Assembly: GCA_002450895.1 (NCBI GenBank)
Contig: DKAR01000174.1
Span: 1-5,169, forward strand
Length of the DNA stretch: 5,169 nt
Direction: 5' to 3'
DNA from: Proteobacteria bacterium UBA6921
GTDB lineage: Bacteria; Pseudomonadota; Gammaproteobacteria; SG8-11
The notes under the pieces were generated by a model that did not search any database, was not told the DNA's origin, and saw only the letters and a program-made list of their open reading frames with translations. Shown here piece after piece: positions 1 to 5,169 of this stretch. A program made the translations under genes and the position numbers. Position 1 is the first letter of the stretch, and every line of letters starts with the position of its first letter.

Positions 1-40
1 TGTAGCTGGTTCGCCCGTGGCGCATGAAAATGACATTCAT
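1..40 (-). CDS. Histidine phosphatase / phosphoglycerate-mutase-like protein, N-terminus only (partial)
   Basis: On the minus strand an ATG at 40-38 opens a frame that runs off the left edge and reads MNVIFMRHGRTSY. A short hydrophobic beta strand followed by RHG and then T is the N-terminal signature of the histidine phosphatase superfamily, which includes phosphoglycerate-mutase-like phosphatases and SixA. The His of RHG (residue 8) is the residue that becomes phosphorylated in catalysis. Only 13 codons are visible, so the substrate and subfamily cannot be told. The start lies eight bases after the stop of the thioredoxin-HEAT gene, so the two are probably co-transcribed. The Shine-Dalgarno is weak; the nearest purine stretch is AGG inside the end of the upstream gene. 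Met6 is a less likely start because it would remove the first strand. The motif call is seen directly; the family assignment rests on this one motif. Confidence 0.68.
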   Translation of the reverse strand, partial: MNVIFMRHGRTSY

Positions 41-48
41 AGAAACAA

Positions 49-702
49 CTACGCCTGGCGCCCTGAACCCTTCAATGCGTCAAGGCTTTCCTTCGCAATT
101 TCACGCACCTCGTCGCTGGAATCATTCAAGAGGGATTCAACGACACCGATCGCCGCAAGGCTTTCCGTCAGCGCCAACGCGTGGCACGCATCGGCGCGCA
201 CTCTCGCATCAGGTGAGCGCGCCAACTCCGCCAACGAATCAACTCGTTGCGCCAAGGCGCTCGTTCCTTGCAGATGTTCGAGAATTGCACCAACACCGAC
301 ACGAACCTGAAATTCGCTATCGACGTCCGCGATCAGAGGTATCAGCGCGTCGAGATAACCAGGCGTCGATTGAACGCGCTCCAGCGCCTGCTTCATCGCG
401 CCGTTCTTGAGCAACTCTTTTATATAGGCGCCGCGACCCGCGTTCGTTCCGGATGAAGTTGCCCATGTCCGCAGTTGCTGATACGAGCGCGCACCGGTCA
501 ACACAAACTCCCCGATTCGCAACCACGGCACGGAGCGGACCCCCCGTTTTTCGGCTTCCTCGGTCTCCACGTCGGCATTTATTACCGTAAGGCGGCCAAT
601 GATTCCCTCCTTTACGAGGCGGGATAATGCCTCAAGCACAGTGGGGCAAATCGCGCAAGTCGTTGTAATAACTAACTCTGCTTCTGAGGGGCTCGAAATC
701 AC
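49..702 (-). CDS. Thioredoxin-fold protein with C-terminal HEAT-type repeats
   Basis: This 217-residue soluble protein has two parts. Residues 8-82 look like a thioredoxin/glutaredoxin fold: a beta strand leads into TTCAICP with the redox pair Cys16 and Cys19, and a later SVPW has the cis-proline (Pro59), followed by a G(E)F strand and a helix. The spacing after the CxxC resembles the N-terminal domain of AhpF (CHNCP). Residues about 110-212 are Ala/Leu-rich paired helices with the D-x-x-V-R pattern of HEAT repeats (ARVRADACHALA and EVREIAKESLDAL). The repeat region probably binds a partner, which the CxxC would reduce or oxidise; neither is identifiable. There is no signal peptide, so it should be cytoplasmic. 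The start is GTG at 702-700; the frame stays open upstream to a TGA at 765-763 without any ATG, GTG or TTG. No clear Shine-Dalgarno is seen. It is transcribed ahead of the histidine-phosphatase-like gene. Confidence 0.85.
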   Translation of the reverse strand: MISSPSEAELVITTTCAICPTVLEALSRLVKEGIIGRLTVINADVETEEAEKRGVRSVPWLRIGEFVLTGARSYQQLRTWATSSGTNAGRGAYIKELLKNGAMKQALERVQSTPGYLDALIPLIADVDSEFQVRVGVGAILEHLQGTSALAQRVDSLAELARSPDARVRADACHALALTESLAAIGVVESLLNDSSDEVREIAKESLDALKGSGRQA

Positions 703-764
703 GGATGCGTAAAAACACGGATTGTTGCTAGATTGGTTATCGCCGAGTGTAGAGCTGTCAGTTC

Positions 765-798
765 AAAAAAACGAGAGCGCAGCACCGGCAACGCTCTC
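765..798 (-). terminator. Rho-independent terminator-like hairpin, minus strand
   Basis: Read on the minus strand, GAGAGCG (798-792) pairs perfectly with CGCTCTC (779-773) around a 12-base loop, then one G and seven T residues follow (771-765). This is the form of an intrinsic terminator for leftward transcription. No minus-strand gene ends here: the nearest one, hslO, ends at 1455 and the plus-strand hibernation-factor gene lies between. Its likely role is to stop antisense or read-through RNA before it enters the thioredoxin-HEAT gene. On the plus strand the same bases form a hairpin in the leader of the hibernation-factor mRNA, with no U-tract after it. Confidence 0.5.
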
Positions 799-814
799 CA
801 TAAGTCAGTGACTC

Positions 815-822
815 AAGGAGGT
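815..822 (+). promoter_or_regulatory. Strong Shine-Dalgarno of the hibernation-factor gene
   Basis: AAGGAGGT at 815-822 is complementary to the 3' end of 16S rRNA over eight bases and sits five bases before the ATG at 828. It is by far the strongest ribosome binding site in the window and fixes the start of the plus-strand gene. It suggests high translation of this protein. Confidence 0.9.
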
Positions 823-827
823 CAGAT

Positions 828-1394
828 ATGCAATTGCCGCTTCAAGTGACGTTCCGCGACATGCCCCGTTCCGAAGCTGTTGAAAACAAGATCCGAGAGA
901 AAGCTGAAAAACTGCAAAGATTCTATGACCGCATCATGAATTGCCGGGTAGTAGTCCAAGCCCCGCATCTCCATCACCACCAGGGAAGACTCTATAGCAT
1001 CCGAATCGACATCCTCGTCCCAAATGGAGAGCTTGTCGTCAGCCGTGATCATCACGACGATCATTCACACGAGGACATTTACGTTGCACTGCGCGACGCA
1101 TTCAACGCCGCCGAACGGCAACTGAAGAATTACGTTCGCAAGCAGCGTCGAGAGATCAAGGCACACGTTGGTCCGCCACAAGGTCGTATTGCCGAGCTTA
1201 ATCCCATTCTGGATTTTGGGACGATCAGCACCGACGACGGGCGGGAAATTTATTTTCACCGCAACAGTGTATTGAACGGCGGTTTCGACAAACTCGAAGT
1301 TGGCGCCATGGTGCGTTTCGCCGAAGAACGCGGCGAGCGTGGCCCACAAGCCAGCACAGTACAAACAGTCGGTAAACACAGCCTCGCGGTATAG
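828..1394 (+). CDS. HPF/RaiA-family ribosome hibernation factor fused to a cold-shock domain
   Basis: The 188-residue protein starts with a ribosome hibernation domain (about 1-110): strand, helix (SEAVENKIREKAEKLQRF), three strands and a second long helix (IYVALRDAFNAAERQLKNY). This domain binds the small ribosomal subunit across the mRNA/tRNA channel and inactivates idle ribosomes. Between the strands lie two His-rich loops, HLHHH (47-51) and DHHDDHSH (74-81). Residues 117-182 form a cold-shock (CspA-type) beta barrel: the RNP1 position reads LDFGTI and the RNP2 position reads IYFHRNSV. The layout is that of the short HPF domain with a C-terminal cold-shock domain known from proteobacteria, not the long HPF with its own dimerisation domain. 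A strong Shine-Dalgarno sits five bases before the ATG. The gene stands alone on the plus strand, convergent with hslO. RNP1 lacks the usual second aromatic (Thr132). Family assignment is firm; the gene name (hpf or raiA) is not. Confidence 0.92.
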   Translation: MQLPLQVTFRDMPRSEAVENKIREKAEKLQRFYDRIMNCRVVVQAPHLHHHQGRLYSIRIDILVPNGELVVSRDHHDDHSHEDIYVALRDAFNAAERQLKNYVRKQRREIKAHVGPPQGRIAELNPILDFGTISTDDGREIYFHRNSVLNGGFDKLEVGAMVRFAEERGERGPQASTVQTVGKHSLAV

Positions 1395-1409
1395 GACCGC
1401 TGAGGCAAA

Positions 1410-1428
1410 CGCGTCCGCAACGGACGCG
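1410..1428. terminator. GC-rich hairpin between convergent genes, possible bidirectional terminator
   Basis: CGCGTCCG (1410-1417) and CGGACGCG (1421-1428) form a perfect 8-bp stem around the loop CAA. It lies 15 bases after the stop of the hibernation-factor gene and 26 bases beyond the stop of hslO, where both transcripts should end. Neither strand has a real T-tract: the plus strand has none and the minus strand only three T. It may act as a weak terminator or as a 3'-end stabilising stem. Confidence 0.45.
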
Positions 1429-1454
1429 CCGCGCCGTGTCGTCTCACGCGAGCC

Positions 1455-2354
1455 CTAGTGCCGCGTGGGCGGCACGGCCGGAGACGACTCGGCCGCAAAC
1501 AATTGCTCGGCGTCGACGGCGTCGAACTCGTATTTCTGGTTGCAGAATTCGCAGGTCACCGAAACCGATCCCTGCTCCCGAAGAATGTCATGCACTTCAT
1601 CCGGCCCCATTGCACGCAGCATTGTGCGTACCCGGTCGCGCGAACAGCCACATCGAAAGCTCACCGGCTCCGATTCAAACAATCGAACATCTTCCTCGTG
1701 AAACAAGCGATGAATCAGCTGGCGGGGCGCAAGATCGAGAAGCTCTTCGGGCGTAACGGTGGATGCCAGTTGCACCGCACGATTCCAAAGATCTTCATCC
1801 TCGTTCTCAGCAGCGTGCTGCCCTTCGGGCAATTTCTGCAGAAGTAATCCGGTGGCCACTTCCCCGTCTGCGCTCAGCCAGAGTCGCGTGTCGAGCTGTT
1901 CTGAGCGTTCCAGATAGCCGCCAAGGGCTTCTGCGATGGAATCACCATGCAGTTCGACGATGCCCTGATAGCGGTCCATGCCCGGTCCGGGATCGATGGT
2001 GATGGCAAGCTGTCCGGAACCCGTGAGATCGCTCAGCGATCCCGATGCGACATCGCCGGTCCAATGCGCCAAACCGCGCAGCGTACGCTTGGACGTACAC
2101 TCCGCGATCATCAGCGTGATTGGGCCGGAACCCTGAATTTGCAGCGTCAACGCACCATCGTATTTGATGGTGCCGGAAAGCAACGCGGACGCCGCCAGAT
2201 ATTCTCCGAGCACGTCACGAACGACACGCGGATAGGTATGACGCTCGAGCACGGCGCGCCATGTCGCATTCAAGCGCACGATCTCGCCGCGTACTGGCGC
2301 GTTCTCGAACACAAATCGGCGCAAGATGTCCTGTTCGACTATTGCCATTTCCAT
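1455..2354 (-). CDS. hslO: Hsp33 redox-regulated molecular chaperone
   Basis: This cytoplasmic holdase is switched on by oxidation. In the reduced state four cysteines hold zinc and the protein is inactive; hypochlorite, or peroxide with heat, releases the zinc, forms disulfides and exposes the binding surface. With the ATG at 2354 the protein has 299 residues, close to the usual 290-300. The C-terminal switch is intact: CGC (Cys235, Cys237) and CEFC (Cys268, Cys271), the CxC...CxxC pattern of Hsp33. The N-terminal part has family features such as ILRRFVFENAPVRGEIVRL, and LGEYLAASALLSGTIKYDG. The frame stays open to a TTG at 2393, but no Shine-Dalgarno precedes it and homologs begin near the DxLxRF segment. 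GAGAG (2363-2359) lies four bases before the chosen ATG; Met at 2348 is also possible. It is 91 bases downstream of ybiT and may share its transcript. Confidence 0.95.
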   Translation of the reverse strand: MEMAIVEQDILRRFVFENAPVRGEIVRLNATWRAVLERHTYPRVVRDVLGEYLAASALLSGTIKYDGALTLQIQGSGPITLMIAECTSKRTLRGLAHWTGDVASGSLSDLTGSGQLAITIDPGPGMDRYQGIVELHGDSIAEALGGYLERSEQLDTRLWLSADGEVATGLLLQKLPEGQHAAENEDEDLWNRAVQLASTVTPEELLDLAPRQLIHRLFHEEDVRLFESEPVSFRCGCSRDRVRTMLRAMGPDEVHDILREQGSVSVTCEFCNQKYEFDAVDAEQLFAAESSPAVPPTRH

Positions 2355-2379
2355 TGCTCTCTCGAATGCAGAACCGGCA

Positions 2380-2415
2380 GCGACGTCGCACAAAGAAAAC
2401 TCGACGTTCTAGAAC
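2380..2415. repeat. Two perfect 10-bp palindromes in the hslO leader
   Basis: GCGACGTCGC (2380-2389) and GTTCTAGAAC (2406-2415) are each perfectly self-complementary. They are 26 bases apart centre to centre, in the 91-base gap between ybiT and hslO. They could be operator half-sites or chance; I recognise no known regulator consensus. The rest of the gap (2355-2445) shows no convincing promoter or terminator. Confidence 0.4.
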
Positions 2416-2445
2416 CTTAGCGCCAGTTACGGGAATCCGCCACCG

Positions 2446-4113
2446 TTACTTACCGCGCTTGCTCACCTTCTGCAATTGCTGCTGCTGTTCCAACTGCTTG
2501 CGCAGATACTCTTCGTAGGTCCCGCTGAAGTTATGGATGCCGGTCGGCGTTAACTCAATGATGCGGGTGGCGAGAGACGATACGAACTCCCGATCGTGAC
2601 TGACAAAGATCAAAGTTCCCGGAAAGTTTTCCAGCGCGGTATTCAGTGACTCGATGGATTCCATGTCGAGGTGGTTAGTCGGCTCATCCATGATCAGGAC
2701 GTTCGGCTTCTGCATCATCAGCTTGCCGAACAGCATGCGGCCTTGCTCGCCACCCGAGATGATTTTGACGGATTTCTTGGTTTCGTCGGCCGTAAACAGA
2801 AGGCGTCCCAACGTCGCGCGCACGGTCTGATCATCGTCGCGCGGTCCGCGCCACTGGCTCATCCAATCAAACAGCGACATATCCTCTGCAAAATCTGCGG
2901 CGTGATCCTGCGCGAAGTAGCCGATCTGCGCGTTCTCCGCCCACTTCACACTGCCCACGTCCGGCGTGTACTCGCCGACCAGCGTGCGCAGCAATGTGGT
3001 CTTTCCTATTCCATTCGGCCCAATGATGGCAACGCGCTGGCCTGCTTCGACGAGCAGATCGAGCTTGCTGAACAGAGGGCCGGTATCAAAACCCTTCGCG
3101 AGTTTCTTGAGTTCGACGGCCTGGCGATACAGCTTCTGGTTCTGCTCAAAACGAATGTAGGGATTCTGGCGGCTCGAGGGCTTCACTTCATCCAGCTCGA
3201 TCTTTTCAATTTGTTTTGCGCGCGAAGTCGCCTGTTTGGCTTTGGATGCATTTGCCGAGAAGCGGCTGACAAAAGCTTGCAGCTGGGCGATCTGCTCCGT
3301 CTTCTTCGCATTGTCAGACAGCAGCTGCTCGCGCGCCTGAGTCGACGCGATCATGTACGAATCGTAATTACCCGGATACACACGCAGTTCGCCGAAATCC
3401 AGGTCGGCCATGTGCGTACACACGCTATTCAGAAAATGTCGATCATGCGAAATGATCACCATCGTGCTATTGCGCGAGGTCAGGATATCTTCCAACCAGC
3501 GAATGGTATTGATGTCGAGGTTGTTGGTCGGTTCGTCCAGAAGCAGGACATCCGGATCCGCGAATAACGCCTGTGCCAACAGCACGCGCAGCTTCCAACC
3601 CGGCGCCACCGCGCTCATTGGGCCGTTGTGCAGCTCCAGCGGAATATCCAGACCCGACAGCAATTCCCCGGCACGCGCCTCGGCGGTGTAACCATCCAGC
3701 TCGCCGAACTGGATTTCGAGATCCGCGATCTTCATGCCGTCTTCTTCGCTCATCTCCGGCTGCGAATAGATCCGGTCACGCTCCTGCTTGACTTCCCACA
3801 GCTTCGAATGCCCCATGATCACGGTGTCGATAACAGAATACTTTTCAAACGCGAATTGATCCTGACGCAGCTTGCCCAGACGCAAATGGCGATCAATTGA
3901 TACATTGCCCGACGTCGGATCGAGATCGCCGCCGAGAATCTTCATCAATGTGGACTTGCCGCAGCCGTTCGCGCCAATCAGGCCGTAACGATTGCCGTTA
4001 CCGAACTTGACGGAGATATTTTCAAACAGGGGCTTCGCCCCAAATTGCATCGTGATGTTCGCTGTCGTAATCATGCCTGGCCCATCGTAATCATCGAAGT
4101 TTTCGTTCAACAT
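2446..4113 (-). CDS. ybiT: ABC-F family ATPase, YbiT type
   Basis: This soluble protein has two ABC ATPase domains in one chain and no membrane segments; ABC-F proteins act on the ribosome. With the ATG at 4113 it has 555 residues. First domain: Walker A GANGCGKST (47-55), Walker B VLLLDEP (189-195, catalytic Glu194), switch His223; its signature reads VAPGWKLR instead of LSGGQ, as in E. coli YbiT. A charged helical linker (about 250-330) includes RFSANASKAKQATSRAKQIE, the P-site tRNA interaction region. Second domain: GPNGIGKTT (365-373), SGGEQ (453-457), VLIMDEP (472-478, Glu477), His506. A Q-rich tail (LEQQQQLQK) and a basic end extend beyond E. coli YbiT (530 residues). Homologs start at the equivalent of Met14 (4074), giving 542 residues; neither start has a well-placed Shine-Dalgarno. 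It lies 41 bases after rhlE, followed by hslO. The exact ribosomal role of YbiT is poorly known; no antibiotic resistance is implied. Confidence 0.95.
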   Translation of the reverse strand: MLNENFDDYDGPGMITTANITMQFGAKPLFENISVKFGNGNRYGLIGANGCGKSTLMKILGGDLDPTSGNVSIDRHLRLGKLRQDQFAFEKYSVIDTVIMGHSKLWEVKQERDRIYSQPEMSEEDGMKIADLEIQFGELDGYTAEARAGELLSGLDIPLELHNGPMSAVAPGWKLRVLLAQALFADPDVLLLDEPTNNLDINTIRWLEDILTSRNSTMVIISHDRHFLNSVCTHMADLDFGELRVYPGNYDSYMIASTQAREQLLSDNAKKTEQIAQLQAFVSRFSANASKAKQATSRAKQIEKIELDEVKPSSRQNPYIRFEQNQKLYRQAVELKKLAKGFDTGPLFSKLDLLVEAGQRVAIIGPNGIGKTTLLRTLVGEYTPDVGSVKWAENAQIGYFAQDHAADFAEDMSLFDWMSQWRGPRDDDQTVRATLGRLLFTADETKKSVKIISGGEQGRMLFGKLMMQKPNVLIMDEPTNHLDMESIESLNTALENFPGTLIFVSHDREFVSSLATRIIELTPTGIHNFSGTYEEYLRKQLEQQQQLQKVSKRGK

Positions 4114-4136
4114 CGCTCCCCGATATGCGGGAAGCG
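4114..4136 (-). promoter_or_regulatory. Hairpin enclosing the Shine-Dalgarno of ybiT
   Basis: In the minus-strand RNA, CGCUUCCCG (4136-4128) pairs with CGGGGAGCG (4122-4114) through nine base pairs, one of them U-G, around a 5-base loop CAUAU. The hairpin ends directly against the ATG at 4113. The only Shine-Dalgarno-like run here, GGGGAG, lies inside the 3' arm and only two bases from that ATG. The stem should hide it. No T-tract follows, so it is not an ordinary terminator for rhlE. It is either a translational control element or evidence that translation starts at 4074. Confidence 0.5.
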
Positions 4137-4154
4137 ACGCCGTTATTCAACTCA

Positions 4155-5169
4155 CTAACCGTTTCGCTTTCCACCACCGAACAGCGCAGGAACCTCACGC
4201 TTCTCAGTTCGGCCCGAATGCCCATGCGCGCGCGGCGCATGCGATTTGTGCTGTTGATCCGCGCGGCCACCGTCACGCGATGGATGGGATTGACGCGGCT
4301 GACCGCTGCCGGACTTAGGACCAGAACCGGATTGAGACTTGCCGTGTTGCGTACGTTGATTCGCCTGCTGGCCGTGACTGCGGCGTTGTTGCTGCTGTTG
4401 TTGTTGCTGCCGCTGCTTTTGCTGAGGCTTGCTGCCACGCGAATTGCGACCGTTCTGAATTGGCTCGGCCTTGATCGCCGCATTTGGCGCGTAGCCCTCC
4501 ACAACGACTTTCGGAATCTCGCGCTTCAACAGCTTTTCGATATCTTTGAGCAAGCCCTTCTCGTCAACACACACCAGGGACATCGCTTCACCGGAATTTC
4601 CGGCGCGACCGGTGCGTCCAATGCGGTGCACATAGTCTTCCGGAACGTTCGGCAATTCAAAATTAACGACGTGCGGAAGCTGATCAATATCGAGCCCGCG
4701 CGCCGCAATATCGGTGGCGACCAAAACGCGAACTGTCCCGCTCTTGAAATCCGCCAGTGCGCGGGTTCGCGCGCCCTGACTCTTGTTGCCGTGAATCGCC
4801 GCGGACGTAATACCATCCTTCTCGAGCTGCTCGGCCAAACGATTTGCGCCGTGTTTGGTGCGCGTAAACACCAGCACCTGTTCCCAGTTGTTGGTGCGGA
4901 TGAGATGCGACAGCAGCGCACGCTTGCGGTCACGATCGACGGGATGCACGACTTGCGTCACCAGTTCGGCACTGGCATTGCGGCGCGCGACTTCGATCGA
5001 GGCCGGATTGTGCAACAGGCTGTCTGCCAGTTCTTTTATCTCGTCAGCAAAGGTCGCCGAGAACAACAGGTTCTGCCGCTGCTTGGGCAGCAACGCGAGG
5101 ATCTTGCGAATATCGCGAATGAATCCCATGTCGAGCATGCGATCTGCTTCGTCGAGCACCAGGATCTCG
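4155..5169 (-). CDS. rhlE: DEAD-box ATP-dependent RNA helicase RhlE (C-terminal part; N-terminus outside window)
   Basis: The frame enters from the right edge reading EILVLDEADRMLDMGF, so motif II (DEAD) is at the boundary and the N-terminal half with the Q motif and Walker A is missing. The GTG at 5159 is the internal Val of this motif, not a start. 337 residues are visible. Next come motif III (SAT in LLFSATF), motif IV (VLVFTRTK), motif V (LVATDIAARGLDID) and motif VI (HRIGRTGRAG), which with motif II bind and hydrolyse ATP and grip RNA. KAEPIQNGR after the core closely matches E. coli RhlE. RhlE unwinds short RNA duplexes and takes part in ribosome assembly and RNA turnover. The tail of about 95 residues is disordered and basic (Q, S, G, R, H), beginning with eight Gln, and is typical of an RNA-binding extension; it differs in sequence from E. 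coli. It is the first visible gene of the minus-strand run. Confidence 0.95.
   Translation of the reverse strand, partial: EILVLDEADRMLDMGFIRDIRKILALLPKQRQNLLFSATFADEIKELADSLLHNPASIEVARRNASAELVTQVVHPVDRDRKRALLSHLIRTNNWEQVLVFTRTKHGANRLAEQLEKDGITSAAIHGNKSQGARTRALADFKSGTVRVLVATDIAARGLDIDQLPHVVNFELPNVPEDYVHRIGRTGRAGNSGEAMSLVCVDEKGLLKDIEKLLKREIPKVVVEGYAPNAAIKAEPIQNGRNSRGSKPQQKQRQQQQQQQQRRSHGQQANQRTQHGKSQSGSGPKSGSGQPRQSHPSRDGGRADQQHKSHAPRAHGHSGRTEKREVPALFGGGKRNG
4386..4409 (-). repeat. CAG/CAA trinucleotide run coding for eight glutamines in the RhlE tail
   Basis: Eight consecutive Gln codons (CAG CAA CAA CAA CAG CAG CAA CAA on the coding strand) lie inside a longer Gln/Arg/Lys segment just after the helicase core. 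Mixed CAG and CAA codons make slippage less likely than in a pure repeat. Changes in copy number would stay in frame and would change only the length of the disordered tail. Confidence 0.85.

Larger units (their letters stand above)
703..827. promoter_or_regulatory. Divergent intergenic region with weak promoter candidates
   Basis: This 125-base spacer must drive both the thioredoxin-HEAT gene leftwards and the hibernation-factor gene rightwards. For the plus strand the best sigma-70-like pair I find is TTGCTA (725-730) and TGTAGA (748-753), 17 bases apart, each only a partial match. For the minus strand TTGAAC (766-761) and GATAAC (741-736) are 19 bases apart, each matching four of six consensus positions. 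These are suggestions only. I could not recognise a regulator site. Confidence 0.3.

Noticed and set aside
17..410. Overlapping plus-strand frames opposite the thioredoxin-HEAT gene
   Set aside because: They have no domains and Arg/Ser/Thr-rich composition, and the minus-strand frame carries clear CxxC, cis-Pro and HEAT patterns.
2355..2393. TTG start that would extend Hsp33 by 13 residues
   Set aside because: No Shine-Dalgarno precedes it and the extension is not part of the usual Hsp33 N-terminus.
1947..2420. A 157-codon plus-strand frame opposite hslO
   Set aside because: It is fully antisense to Hsp33, whose cysteine switch and family motifs are intact; composition is Arg/His/Gln-rich like other antisense frames.
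2671..3567. A 298-codon open frame on the plus strand opposite ybiT
   Set aside because: It is the antisense shadow of a well-conserved ABC-F gene, has no recognisable domain and no ribosome binding site.
4114..4150. Sigma-70-like promoter TTGAAT with CATATC 17 bases downstream, before ybiT
   Set aside because: The -10 matches only three of six positions and its start point would fall almost on the ATG at 4113; too weak to list as a feature.
168..4450. CRISPR-like or long interspersed repeats
   Set aside because: Apart from short palindromes and the Gln-codon run I found no repeated units with regular spacers.
5157..5159. GTG at 5159 as the start of the helicase gene
   Set aside because: It codes for the Val within the strand leading into the DEAD motif, and the frame stays open to the window edge with EIL before it, so the gene continues to the right.

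Overview
The window looks like ordinary chromosome of a proteobacterium, most likely a gammaproteobacterium. The ABC-F protein and the DEAD-box helicase follow Escherichia coli YbiT and RhlE almost motif for motif. Base composition is moderately GC-rich and the coding density is high. I see no mobile element, tRNA, rRNA or CRISPR array. The lineage is inferred from protein resemblance only.

Layout, left to right. Minus strand: the first codons of a histidine-phosphatase-like gene are cut by the left edge (1-40). Eight bases upstream of it lies a gene for a small thioredoxin-fold protein fused to HEAT-type repeats (49-702). A 125-base divergent intergenic region follows; it holds a minus-strand terminator-like hairpin and a near-perfect Shine-Dalgarno sequence. 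Plus strand: a ribosome hibernation factor (HPF/RaiA type) fused to a cold-shock domain (828-1394). It converges on a minus-strand run across a short gap holding an 8-bp GC-rich hairpin. Minus strand: in transcription order the run is the DEAD-box RNA helicase rhlE (N-terminus beyond the right edge), the ABC-F ATPase ybiT, then the redox-activated chaperone Hsp33 (hslO).

The intact and near-intact genes share a theme of translation and stress. RhlE acts on structured RNA and ribosome assembly, YbiT is an ABC-F protein of the ribosome-binding class, and the HPF-cold-shock fusion should silence and protect idle ribosomes. Hsp33 protects unfolding proteins during oxidative stress, and the thioredoxin-like protein carries a CxxC redox site. 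Co-regulation is an inference from adjacency, not shown by the sequence.

I do not see a clearly new multi-gene system. The points most worth a second look are a 9-bp hairpin that buries the ribosome binding site directly before the upstream start of ybiT, the terminator-like hairpin facing into the thioredoxin-HEAT gene, the thioredoxin-HEAT fusion itself, and the altered RNA-binding motif in the cold-shock domain of the hibernation factor.
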